A stretch of 12,894 nucleotides of DNA from MD308 sp051888795 (GCA_051888795.1 JBJFCD010000131.1:1-12894); one strand, 5' to 3'. Positions 1 to 7,905 are shown, counted from the first letter of the stretch. A program made the numbers and translations. The notes: generated by a model from the letters alone, not told the origin.

Positions 1-956
1 CGATACGCTTTTACCTTATAGTAATATGTTTTTGAACTGGAAAGCATTTCATCTTTATATGATACTGTAGAAGCTTTTTTTATCGTAGCAATTCTTTTGT
101 ATTTTCCATTCTCTGATGTACTGCGGTACACTGCATAACCACTCGCGCCCTGCACCTTTTTCCATTTAATTTTTATAGAGGTTGGTGATGAACTTGCAGC
201 AGCGTATACAGGTGCAGAAAGGATTTTCTTCTGTGTTTTAACTGCTGACCAGTTTCCATATACAACCTCTTCATCCGTCACTCCGTATGCACGTAATTTA
301 TAATAATATGTTTTATTAAATGAAGTATCCTTATCAGAATATGTTACTATAGCTGCCGAATCAATTTTCTTAATCAGCTTATACCCAGAATCTTTTGAAA
401 GACTCCTGTAAATCTCATATCCTGCTACGCCTGCCACCTTCCCCCAGTCAAGTTTAATAGCAGTATACGAGGATGTACTGGTGAGAGTCGTTATCCCAGG
501 TATGATTGAAAAATATTCACTCTTACTATCTATATACGAACCAATACCATTCACTGTGACAGATGCTGTCCCAATATCAATATTATTATTGTATTCAATC
601 GTATAATCCTTATCTAATTCAAGAATTGTATCGCCATATTTTACTGTGACGCCTGGTTCTTTAGCTTTACCGTCATAGACAAAACTATTTTCAGAAAGTA
701 TAATCATACTTTCACTTAAAGAAATTAATTCATTTTCTGAATCATCAACTCCAGATTCTGAATCAACTCCAGATTCTGAATCACCTCCCGGTTCTGTGTC
801 CTGTTCAATATCCTCAACATTCAAACTTGTACCTTCGCTTTCCGATTCTGCTTTACCTGTTAAGTCATTATCTGATGCCAGAGTATTTGCCGGAAATGTA
901 ATCAGCAAAACAATTGCCAATATCAGACCAAGACCTTTTTTTCCTATGAATGACAT
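1..956 (-). CDS. Secreted Ig-like/fibronectin type III surface protein (C-terminal part outside the window)
   Basis: The reading frame opens at an ATG at 956 and stays open to the left edge, giving the first 318 residues of a longer protein. Residues 1-28 look like a signal peptide: a short basic start (GKKG), a hydrophobic core (LILAIVLLIT) and a probable cleavage after NTLA. An acidic Ser/Glu/Asp linker follows (about 29-78) with DSESGV repeats. Residues 84-153 resemble the Ig-like module of Lachnospiraceae surface proteins (FVYDGKAKEPGVTV, then DKDYTIEYNNN and GTASVTVNG). Two Fn3-like domains follow (about 154-246, and from 247 on), each with a W[GK]KV..[AS]GY.[IV]YRS core and a KTYYYK[LV][RK]AY end. 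A purine-rich GGGAAAGGAAAGAG lies just before the start. The start is 37 bases after the TagF-like gene with no terminator seen, so co-transcription is likely. Its function depends on the unseen C-terminus, which could be an enzyme domain, an anchor or a wall-binding module. Confidence 0.85.
   Translation of the reverse strand, partial: MSFIGKKGLGLILAIVLLITFPANTLASDNDLTGKAESESEGTSLNVEDIEQDTEPGGDSESGVDSESGVDDSENELISLSESMIILSENSFVYDGKAKEPGVTVKYGDTILELDKDYTIEYNNNIDIGTASVTVNGIGSYIDSKSEYFSIIPGITTLTSTSSYTAIKLDWGKVAGVAGYEIYRSLSKDSGYKLIKKIDSAAIVTYSDKDTSFNKTYYYKLRAYGVTDEEVVYGNWSAVKTQKKILSAPVYAAASSSPTSIKIKWKKVQGASGYAVYRSTSENGKYKRIATIKKASTVSYKDEMLSSSKTYYYKVKAY
747..800 (-). repeat. 18-bp tandem repeat encoding DSESGV in the acidic linker
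   Basis: Two identical 18-base copies lie at 747-764 and 765-782 (plus-strand unit aactccagattctgaatc). A third, degenerate copy at 783-800 matches at 13 of 18 bases and encodes DTEPGG. The unit is a multiple of three, so copy-number change would lengthen or shorten the linker between the signal peptide and the first Ig-like domain without breaking the frame. Confidence 0.8.
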
Positions 957-993
957 TCTCTCTTTCCTTTCCCTGATAATTCTTTTAGTACAA

Positions 994-2661
994 TTATTTA
1001 CCCAATAAAATCTTATCAATTGCCTTATCTGTGGCATGACCATCATAATTTGCAAAATTTTCTTCTACAAACTTATATACTTTTTCAATTTCATAATCGT
1101 GATTTTTCAGCGCTTCCATCATTTCAGCAAATGTATCACATACTTTTCCAGGAGCACATTCTTTTACACTTCTGTGTACTCCTCTGGACAATTCATAAAT
1201 CTCTCTATCCGGTGTGTAGAATAAAACAGGCTTTTTCATCAAAGAGTATTCAAAATAATTTGAAGAATAATCTGTAATCAATATCTCTGTGACATAATAA
1301 AGATCATTTATATTCGGATAAGACGCAAAATCTATAATTTTATCCTGATATTTTTCCGGAATTTTTATCGGATCATCTACAAATGGATGCATTTTAACCA
1401 GAAAAACACACTCATCCCCACAAAAATCATATATTTTTTTGAGATCCAGCCATCCATAATTATAGTATGCATTTTTTTGTCCGCTGCCCCTAAATGTCGG
1501 TGCAAACAAAATAATCTTTTTATCTTTAAATGTAGGATACTCTTCATAAAATTCCTTACGAAAATCCTGAATTCTGTCCTCATCCAAGAATCCGTCAAGC
1601 CTCGGCATTCCTACCGGGAGAAACGCCTCTTTTTCAAGTCCGAACACCTCAGAATACACTTCGACAAGTTCTTCCGATCCAACCAGTACATAATCATACT
1701 TTTTATGACATGACCCAGATGGGAACGGCGTTCCTCTCTTACCGAAACGGCTATATCCAACCGATTTAAAACCAACACCTGCATGCCATACCTGGATTAG
1801 TTTCGTCTTTTTTCTCAAATTCAGGAATCCGAAAACGGGTACATAATCATCTACAAAAATGTAGTCTTGTTGTGCAATTTTAAAGATCAGCTTTGCCCAG
1901 CTGAAAACACTCATATGTGTACCAACCGCTTTGCGAAAAGAATAGCTGATATTAAACTGTTTATCCAACTCCCTCTCATGAAGACGCTGATCAATGAATT
2001 TGAGGTTTCCCCATAAATAATCTTTTGTTTCGCTCATAAGCAATATATTTTTCCCACGTTTTGGGAAAACATGAGACCAGAACAAATAAAACAAACGCAT
2101 AAGGACAACCGCAGCATACATATACATACGTTTAAACTTGCCTGGTATGGTCAATGCTTCCTGCACGTACCTTCTTGTCTTCCAATGTTCATTTTTGATC
2201 ATAAAGTACGTATTGATGTAAAACCAGAAATATTTTTCTTCTTCCATCAAAGAACTGAAGGACACATTATACGCATATTTACCGCCTCCATAACGAAAAA
2301 TACGAGAATAATCCTCAAAATGATATGCCACTTCATGAGATGCAAGGCAGACAAAGTCTCCATCTTTTGTAGCTGCCATAATCCTCCAACGTCCATTATC
2401 CAGAAATTGGCGTCCTTTCATCGCTGTGATATTAAATCTGAAATGGTAAACTCCATCTTCCAAACTGTCATACTCTACCGCAAAAGAATCCTTTATTTTC
2501 ATGCCAACAATACTTTGGTCTTCTTCATCACGATAAATCTTTCCCAGACTTTCCATACGGAAATTTGCTTCACCCACATAGTTCGTCTTAATATCAATAG
2601 AAAGAAAAATTCTTTCCCATTCTAGTTTTACGACTTCAAATAATACTTCTGATTTACTCAT
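994..2661 (-). CDS. TagF-like CDP-glycerol:poly(glycerophosphate) glycerophosphotransferase (555 aa)
   Basis: Family PF04464 enzymes transfer glycerol phosphate (or another polyol phosphate) from CDP-activated donors to a lipid-linked wall polymer at the inner membrane face. Visible motifs, in order: QVWHAG with the catalytic-type His at 293, FAPTFRG at 386-392, KMHP at 423-426, TDYSS at 463-467 followed by FEYSL, and DGHAT near 540. Residues 1 to about 160 form a separate, probably beta-rich N-terminal domain as in larger TagF-like proteins. Residues 181-199 are hydrophobic and fit a membrane-contact segment. An upstream in-frame ATG at 2703 exists, but the start at 2661 is preferred: AAGAGG lies about 9 bases before it, and its A is the last base of the preceding TAA stop (TAATG), the usual sign of translational coupling. 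WHA replaces the more common WHG. The position at the end of the chain-building genes suggests the polymerase role; the exact donor cannot be read from sequence. Confidence 0.9.
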   Translation of the reverse strand: MSKSEVLFEVVKLEWERIFLSIDIKTNYVGEANFRMESLGKIYRDEEDQSIVGMKIKDSFAVEYDSLEDGVYHFRFNITAMKGRQFLDNGRWRIMAATKDGDFVCLASHEVAYHFEDYSRIFRYGGGKYAYNVSFSSLMEEEKYFWFYINTYFMIKNEHWKTRRYVQEALTIPGKFKRMYMYAAVVLMRLFYLFWSHVFPKRGKNILLMSETKDYLWGNLKFIDQRLHERELDKQFNISYSFRKAVGTHMSVFSWAKLIFKIAQQDYIFVDDYVPVFGFLNLRKKTKLIQVWHAGVGFKSVGYSRFGKRGTPFPSGSCHKKYDYVLVGSEELVEVYSEVFGLEKEAFLPVGMPRLDGFLDEDRIQDFRKEFYEEYPTFKDKKIILFAPTFRGSGQKNAYYNYGWLDLKKIYDFCGDECVFLVKMHPFVDDPIKIPEKYQDKIIDFASYPNINDLYYVTEILITDYSSNYFEYSLMKKPVLFYTPDREIYELSRGVHRSVKECAPGKVCDTFAEMMEALKNHDYEIEKVYKFVEENFANYDGHATDKAIDKILLGK

Positions 2662-2663
2662 TA
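2659..2663 (-). promoter_or_regulatory. TAATG stop/start overlap coupling the pyruvyl transferase and TagF-like genes
   Basis: The stop TAA (2663-2661) of the 1127-aa gene and the ATG (2661-2659) of the TagF-like gene share one base. An AAGAGG ribosome site sits in the last codons of the upstream gene. This fixes the start of the downstream gene and implies coupled translation of the two proteins in similar amounts. Confidence 0.8.
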
Positions 2664-5600
2664 TTTTTGTCCTCTTAATTTTCTTAATTTTCGAGCTATC
2701 CAAGTTTTAATTTTAACCCTCCATACTCCTTCTAATACAACAACTGTTACTTCATTAGCCGGAATATAAGGAATATTCGTTTCATCTTTCAATAGATATC
2801 TCTTTCCGTCATTTTTCTGTGAGTATTTTCCTTGCGGTTTTAATGTCCCGTCCTGCAGATACCAGAACCATCTTTCATCTGCTTTAATCCTCATCCGCCA
2901 TCCAAGGAAATGATATCCCGGATAATGAAATGCATTGGCTAAAAGTTTATTCTGCCCATTATTTGCAAACAAGTTTTCCAACTCATACTCAACAGAACCA
3001 CTTGCCAAAATTTTCAAATTTCCTCTTGTTTCATCGAATTTACAAGACACTTTTCTGTTTCTCACGCCACAATTATAAATCACTTTATATTCCGAAGAAT
3101 CCTTTTTCCATGCCGCTTCTGCAGCCAATGCAGTTACTTTATTATCCCACAGTTCCGGAATCTTCGTATATTCTAAAAATTTCCGGATTTCGGGGTGTTT
3201 TTGTTCATCGTATTCTTCAACTGGCATAAAAGAACTATCTTTCAAATACCAGTTCCACTGTCCATCAATTTTAGCTTTTATATACCAGCCATCTGAAAGA
3301 TAACCTTTTCGACAAAACTCGTTTCTGATAAAACACTGGGAACCATTGCACATTGTTAACCCTTTCGGCTGAAATCTCCACATTCCTCCAGACAACTTTT
3401 CTATGGTTCCTTCGGTACTATCATAAGTTCCCTTGGTGACATCCGTGTAGTTTCCACTGAAATATGCAAGCTGTGTTTTCCAGACCCCTTCTAATAAAAC
3501 AGTATCAATGTGATTCGCTGGCAGATATGGAATACTGTCCATATCTTTAAAAAGAGGAATTTTACCATCTTCACTTGCTTTATGATCTCTCAGCAGCTGT
3601 AGCGTACCATCATTCAAATACCAATACCATTTCCCACAACTTTCAACTTTCATTCTCCATCCGACAAACTCGTACCCGGGATATTCAAATGGATTTTTAT
3701 CAAAATTCTCCTGTCCATCATTGGCAACTCTTTTTTCAGGGCTATATTCAGTATCAGATTCCAGTCCGCTATTAAATACAATCCTATAACAATTGCTTTC
3801 TTTTTTCCACACTGCATCCGCTGCAATATATGATACATTCTCATCAAAAACATCTGATAACACATCATTTTCTGCAAACTTTCTTATAGGTGAATGAATA
3901 TTTTCATTATATTCATTCACATTAACAGATGTCCCATCCTCCAAATACCATTTCCATCCATTTTTAGTTTTTAATCGAATTTTCCATCCGTCAGGAAGAT
4001 ATCCTTTTCTGCTAAATTCATTACGATATAATTTAAGATTCTCTTCTTCTAAAGCTTCTTTCGGACAAAATTCCCATATACCCTCGTGTGATTTTTCAAT
4101 CCTTCCTTTTCGGCTGTCATAAGTTCCCCTTCCGGCGTTTTCATACAGACCACCTATTGTATATTTAATTTTGTCTTTCCATACTCCTTTCAAAATAACC
4201 TTATCAATATAGCTTGCAGGCAAATCTGGTATCTTCGCATCATTATCAATAATAGCCCTTTCCGCATCGTAATCTTCACAATAATCTTCTACTCTTTGAA
4301 GCGTTCCATTATTCAGATACCAATACTCTTTTTCATCTTCTTCTACACAAATACGCCATCCGACAAATTCTTTTTTCAAATTAGTATCCTTATTCTTTTC
4401 ATGATACATCACCGGATATGACAAGCTGCCTTCTTTCCATATAGCATCTGCAACGATAATTGCAATTTTGTTGACCGGAATATAGGGAATTTTCTCTCCT
4501 TCTTTAAACTTCCGTATAGGCGGATGTATCTCTTTATTATACTCATCTGTAGAAACAAAAGTATCATTTTCCAAATACCAGAACCATTTTTTATCAATTC
4601 GGAAACGAATCTTCCATCCATCAGGCAAATACCCTTTACGGCTGAACTTATTCTTCTTCAGACAAACCTCGCCATTATTCTTCATTTTCTCTGCAGTGCA
4701 CAGCTCCCATGAACCAGTTGACAATTTTTTTACTTCTCCGTCTGATTTATCATAAGTTCCTTTTCCAATCTCTGGAAATACTCCGCTATTATAATGCACT
4801 TTATATGAAAGGCTCTTTTTCCACTCATCATAATCCCGAACCGGTCTTTGACTTTGCTCCATTCTTCGGATTGCAGACAATATAAATTCTGACGATTCTT
4901 TCTGCTTTTGTTTCAAAATCGGTCTTACTTTGGAATAATCAATATCTGGCAGAGGGTTGGTAAGTATATCACTTTCTCTATTAATTCTTCTGTCATTGAG
5001 CCCAAACATATCCAGAACATGCGTTACTTTATCTCCATTTCTCATGCCTACATACAGCTGTTTTTCAAAAAGTATACTAAAACAGCATGAATGGAAAGAA
5101 TTTGTAAATACACAATCTGCATACTTAATATATCCAAGCCACTCTTCAATTCCCATATCATAATTGTATATAGTCTCAATATCGTCGTATTTTGCAAGTC
5201 GCCCCTCTTTAAGAGGACGTTCTGTAATTTCAACAATTTTTAAATTATGTTCTCTTGCATATTTAACTGCCTGATCTATTGTATCTTCCGCTCTTTCCAT
5301 GACATAATACAAGAACAGATAATGTTCCTCTTTCGGTTTTACAAGAATATTCTCATAAAACTCTTTATCATGCAAAAGTACAGGATCAAGAACCTTTGTT
5401 ACTTCATTATCTATATTCTCATCCAAATACTTTTTCAGGCTGTCTTCACGCACGGAAATCGCATCAATATCCTGAACATAATGTAAGAAAGTATTCTCAT
5501 CCTCCTCATTTTCGCTAAAGAATACTCCTCGACTTGCCGCATAAGAAATCTTCCATTTATTCTCCATTGCTTTGCTGGCAAGAAAAAATCCTCTGTCAAA

Positions 5601-6044
5601 ACCTATATTAGGCTCTTTTTTCCATATAACATCTGTACAACAAATATAGCAGTCAAATCCTGGATCTTTAATTTCCAGAAGATCACTGTCATAACATTCT
5701 TCCGTCTTTATATAGTTGGAATCAATAAAATTTTGGAACTTATCATAGCGACGTTCTCGCTCATAATATAATTCTTTCCATGAATCCCGCAGTCCGGAAA
5801 TTCTTTTCCACTCATTGATTTCTGTCTTGTTTCTCCCACTGGAAACAAAATTATTACACATTCTAGCATAATAATCATATGGATGTCTCAAATCAAAATT
5901 ATTAAAATAAATCGGTTTATAACTGATTATCGTACTTTCTATTCCATTTTTAAGCAAAAACTGCTGAAAAGCATAATTATGCAACGGACATGCGAAATTC
6001 AACCCTTTTGAATACATATTAATAGATATGATTCCAATCTTCAT
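2661..6044 (-). CDS. Polysaccharide pyruvyl transferase family protein fused to six InlB-B-like repeats (1127 aa)
   Basis: Residues 1 to about 400 match the polysaccharide pyruvyl transferase family (PF04230, CsaB-like), which adds pyruvate ketals from phosphoenolpyruvate to glycans. Visible landmarks: MKIGIISIN start, CPLHNYAFQQFL at 19-30, a variant of the family GSDQxW motif (CCTDVIWK, 135-142), KISYAASRG near 165-173, ISVRE at 196-200, LDP at 219-221 and FTNSFHS at 313-319, where SFHG is usual. Residues 412-1108 hold six Trp/Tyr-rich units, described separately. Residues 1109-1127 are a basic tail (KIKTWIARKLRKLRGQK). There is no signal peptide or membrane segment, so a cytoplasmic or membrane-associated location is inferred. 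The start at 6044 has GGAGG 7 bases upstream. The gene begins 45 bases after tagD and overlaps the TagF-like gene by one base. Typical family members are about 350-400 aa, so the extra 700 residues are exceptional. The likely role is pyruvylation, or another modification, of the polymer made here; activity is uncertain because of the motif changes. Confidence 0.82.
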   Translation of the reverse strand: MKIGIISINMYSKGLNFACPLHNYAFQQFLLKNGIESTIISYKPIYFNNFDLRHPYDYYARMCNNFVSSGRNKTEINEWKRISGLRDSWKELYYERERRYDKFQNFIDSNYIKTEECYDSDLLEIKDPGFDCYICCTDVIWKKEPNIGFDRGFFLASKAMENKWKISYAASRGVFFSENEEDENTFLHYVQDIDAISVREDSLKKYLDENIDNEVTKVLDPVLLHDKEFYENILVKPKEEHYLFLYYVMERAEDTIDQAVKYAREHNLKIVEITERPLKEGRLAKYDDIETIYNYDMGIEEWLGYIKYADCVFTNSFHSCCFSILFEKQLYVGMRNGDKVTHVLDMFGLNDRRINRESDILTNPLPDIDYSKVRPILKQKQKESSEFILSAIRRMEQSQRPVRDYDEWKKSLSYKVHYNSGVFPEIGKGTYDKSDGEVKKLSTGSWELCTAEKMKNNGEVCLKKNKFSRKGYLPDGWKIRFRIDKKWFWYLENDTFVSTDEYNKEIHPPIRKFKEGEKIPYIPVNKIAIIVADAIWKEGSLSYPVMYHEKNKDTNLKKEFVGWRICVEEDEKEYWYLNNGTLQRVEDYCEDYDAERAIIDNDAKIPDLPASYIDKVILKGVWKDKIKYTIGGLYENAGRGTYDSRKGRIEKSHEGIWEFCPKEALEEENLKLYRNEFSRKGYLPDGWKIRLKTKNGWKWYLEDGTSVNVNEYNENIHSPIRKFAENDVLSDVFDENVSYIAADAVWKKESNCYRIVFNSGLESDTEYSPEKRVANDGQENFDKNPFEYPGYEFVGWRMKVESCGKWYWYLNDGTLQLLRDHKASEDGKIPLFKDMDSIPYLPANHIDTVLLEGVWKTQLAYFSGNYTDVTKGTYDSTEGTIEKLSGGMWRFQPKGLTMCNGSQCFIRNEFCRKGYLSDGWYIKAKIDGQWNWYLKDSSFMPVEEYDEQKHPEIRKFLEYTKIPELWDNKVTALAAEAAWKKDSSEYKVIYNCGVRNRKVSCKFDETRGNLKILASGSVEYELENLFANNGQNKLLANAFHYPGYHFLGWRMRIKADERWFWYLQDGTLKPQGKYSQKNDGKRYLLKDETNIPYIPANEVTVVVLEGVWRVKIKTWIARKLRKLRGQK
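2721..4811 (-). repeat. Six alternating Trp-rich protein repeats (A-B-A-B-A-B) in the pyruvyl transferase fusion
   Basis: Type A units lie at residues 412-537, 626-747 and 858-980. They share a GTYD near the front, then [FC].RKGYL.DGW.I, W.WYL, EY......PIRKF and an A[DE]A.WK end. Type B units lie at 541-623, 751-856 and 984-1108. They share (in full or in part) F.YPGY.F.GWRM, WYWYL.[DN]GTL and IP.[IL]PA...[TDV]..[IL][LK]GVW[KR]. The GY.F.GW core and the final PA....[IV]....W resemble the InlB B-repeat (PF09479), with an added W.WYL.DGT segment. Unit 2 is short and lacks the GTYD and RKGY/YPGY parts. The copies have diverged at DNA level, so the expansion is old rather than a recent slippage event. 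Confidence 0.75.
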
Positions 6045-6051
6045 ATAGTTT

Positions 6052-6056
6052 CCTCC
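6052..6056 (-). promoter_or_regulatory. Strong ribosome binding site (GGAGG) of the pyruvyl transferase fusion gene
   Basis: On the minus strand GGAGG lies 7 bases before the ATG at 6044, which sets the start of the 1127-aa protein. The 45-base gap after tagD contains no obvious hairpin, so read-through from tagD is expected. Confidence 0.75.
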
Positions 6057-6089
6057 ATACAGTTCACTCTTCTATATAAAATAAATGCA

Positions 6090-6506
6090 CTATTTGGTAT
6101 ACAGACTGTCTTCTGACAAATGCAACTCCTTCTTAATCTGTGTGGTTGATATTCCCACTGTTCTGTCAAGATACACAACCTCGCATATATCTCTCAGATT
6201 TTCAAACTTCTCATGACCTTTCCAGTCACTTCCCATAACCACTGTATCCACTTTATATGTTAAAACATCATCTCTCTTCTGATCCCAGTCATTTTCAGGA
6301 ATCACAAGATCTACATAGCGGATTGCCTCAAGCATTTCTTTTCTTGTCTCATAATTATGATATGCTTTTTTTCCTTTTATAGCATTAAACTCTTCTGTAG
6401 AAATTGCTACAATCAAATAGTCCCCCAGAGCTTTTGCTCTCTTTAAAAGGCGAATATGTCCATAGTGAAGTAAATCATATGTTCCGTAAGTTAATATTCT
6501 CTTCAT
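6090..6506 (-). CDS. tagD: Glycerol-3-phosphate cytidylyltransferase TagD/TarD
   Basis: This enzyme makes CDP-glycerol from sn-glycerol 3-phosphate and CTP, the donor for poly(glycerophosphate) teichoic acid. The 138-aa protein closely follows the TagD pattern: MKRILTYGTYDLLHYGH with the nucleotidyltransferase HxGH signature at 14-17, LGDYLIVAIST at 28-37, AIRYVD with Arg63, MGSDWKG at 91-97 and RTVGISTT at 115-122. The length matches the family (about 130 aa) with a few extra C-terminal residues. The ATG at 6506 has AAAGGGAG about 6 bases before it, directly after the TAA of the preceding glycerophosphotransferase. Only 12 bases separate the genes, so they share a message. The neighbouring PF04464 enzymes are the expected users of its product. 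Confidence 0.96.
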   Translation of the reverse strand: MKRILTYGTYDLLHYGHIRLLKRAKALGDYLIVAISTEEFNAIKGKKAYHNYETRKEMLEAIRYVDLVIPENDWDQKRDDVLTYKVDTVVMGSDWKGHEKFENLRDICEVVYLDRTVGISTTQIKKELHLSEDSLYTK

Positions 6507-6518
6507 ATTTTTCTCCCT

Positions 6519-7871
6519 TTATTTTATCAAAGCAAGGATACGTTCTGATGAATGACCGTCGCAACAGCACATAAATCTGTTTTTAAAATCTGTTACTTCT
6601 TGCTTATTGAACCTCTCGTCGACATGTTTAATATAATCTATCATCTCATCATTTGTCCGACACAACGGACCCGGTGTAATCTCATCAAAATCATAGTACA
6701 GACCTCTTTCATCAATGTACTCTTCAAGGTCAAATACAAAAAATAACATTGGTCTCTCAAATAAAGAATATTCAAATACAACAGAAGAGTAATCAGAGAT
6801 ACAGATATCCGCAACTGTCATAAGCTCATTAATATTCATCTCCGAATCTCTTGTCATATCAAATGCAAATGTTCCTTTATATGGTTCCGGAATCTCCGGA
6901 AGTACTTTTACTGATTGATGATGTTTAAAGATCAAAATATATTCATCGCCCAGATTCTCTGAGAACTTCTTAACATCCAACTCATCCGGTGAGGTACAGC
7001 TTGAAACCTGTCCACGAAACGTTGGCGCATATAAAATCACTTTTTTATCTTTTGCCTGCGGAATGGCCTCGTATAATTTTTTATAGCAATTATCTACAAA
7101 TTCAGGTTCAAAAAATTCATCCGTCCTGCTTATCCCAGTTGGCACAATAATGCCTGATTCCTTATCTATCCCCATAGATTCCTCAAAAATCCACGAAAGT
7201 TCCGGACTGGCAATTGTGACATAAGAATAATTTGTATTCAAAGGATATTTTTCATGGCCTTTTGCCGATTTTCCAAACTTTTTATCTATAGTGCTAAGTC
7301 CCACCTTTTTAAATGCTCCACATCCATGCCAGAGCTGAATATATGTAGTCTCAGGTCTGAGTTCAAAATACCCCATTAAATCGCTGGCCGTACAAACAAA
7401 TATTGCTTTCGCTGTTGCCGCTTCCCGGATGTAATCCTTAGCATTCATATAATATTGGTCATCTGGCACTTCGCGAACCTGCAATGTAAATGTTTTCACT
7501 TCATAATCCGTATTTTTTTTCACATAATCCAACATATACTTCAAACTTGGTGAAATTTGGGGGCCACGTTCCATAAATACAATTTTATGTTCAACCGGTT
7601 TTTTCGCTTCTTCATTATAGACACGAGGATATATCTCTCTGATAAAATAACTTTTCAGCTCCCTTTTGTACAATTTTTTTCTTTTTTCTTCAGAATATTT
7701 CTCTTCAGGATATTTTTCTTCACAACGTTTACGCAAAGCATCCATCAACTGAACATTTTCCCGGTTGGAAAGTTCTGCTTTTTCTCTTTCCTTTTGTCTC
7801 TTTTTATAGATCTCATACGTCCCCTGAACTCCATACAGCTTAATGTTATTGATAATTCCAGCTACACCCAT
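6519..7871 (-). CDS. CDP-glycerol glycerophosphotransferase family protein (450 aa)
   Basis: A second PF04464-type polyol-phosphate transferase. Motifs in order: QLWHGCGAFKKVG with WHG at 181-183, YAPTFRG at 281-287, FKHH at 315-318, SDYSS at 359-363 followed by VFEYSL, and CDGHSSERI starting at 437. Residues 21-75 are very rich in Lys, Arg and Glu and probably form a charged helix, a possible membrane-surface or partner contact. No transmembrane segment is obvious. The size lies between TagB-like (about 380 aa) and long TagF-like enzymes. The ATG at 7871 has AAAGG about 9 bases upstream, 34 bases after the tagH stop. Its place between the exporter and tagD suggests it uses CDP-glycerol, either as primer-extending transferase or as a second polymerase. 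Which step it takes cannot be decided from sequence alone. Confidence 0.9.
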   Translation of the reverse strand: MGVAGIINNIKLYGVQGTYEIYKKRQKEREKAELSNRENVQLMDALRKRCEEKYPEEKYSEEKRKKLYKRELKSYFIREIYPRVYNEEAKKPVEHKIVFMERGPQISPSLKYMLDYVKKNTDYEVKTFTLQVREVPDDQYYMNAKDYIREAATAKAIFVCTASDLMGYFELRPETTYIQLWHGCGAFKKVGLSTIDKKFGKSAKGHEKYPLNTNYSYVTIASPELSWIFEESMGIDKESGIIVPTGISRTDEFFEPEFVDNCYKKLYEAIPQAKDKKVILYAPTFRGQVSSCTSPDELDVKKFSENLGDEYILIFKHHQSVKVLPEIPEPYKGTFAFDMTRDSEMNINELMTVADICISDYSSVVFEYSLFERPMLFFVFDLEEYIDERGLYYDFDEITPGPLCRTNDEMIDYIKHVDERFNKQEVTDFKNRFMCCCDGHSSERILALIK

Positions 7872-7905
7872 CTTTCATTACCTTTCTTTCCGATCTACTC
7901 ATCCT

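Noticed and set aside
957..1030. Possible promoter before the Fn3 protein (TTGATA or TTGGGT with AT-rich -10 candidates)
   Set aside because: No candidate pair has both a good -35 and a -10 at 16-18 bases; AT-rich sequence gives such partial matches often.
2071..2625. A 184-codon open frame on the plus strand
   Set aside because: It lies wholly antisense to the N-terminal half of the TagF-like gene, has no ribosome site and reads as low-complexity His/Ile/Phe-rich sequence, typical of a reverse-frame shadow.
2662..2703. Earlier start of the TagF-like protein at 2703 (14 extra residues)
   Set aside because: Those codons overlap the end of the pyruvyl transferase gene in another frame and lack a spaced ribosome site, while 2661 has AAGAGG and a TAATG junction.
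2721..4811. Choline-binding (CW_binding_1) type repeats, because of GW...WYL..DGT
   Set aside because: Choline-binding units are about 20 residues long on secreted proteins. These units are 83-126 residues with the GY.F.GW and PA...W ends of InlB-B-like modules, and the protein has no signal peptide.
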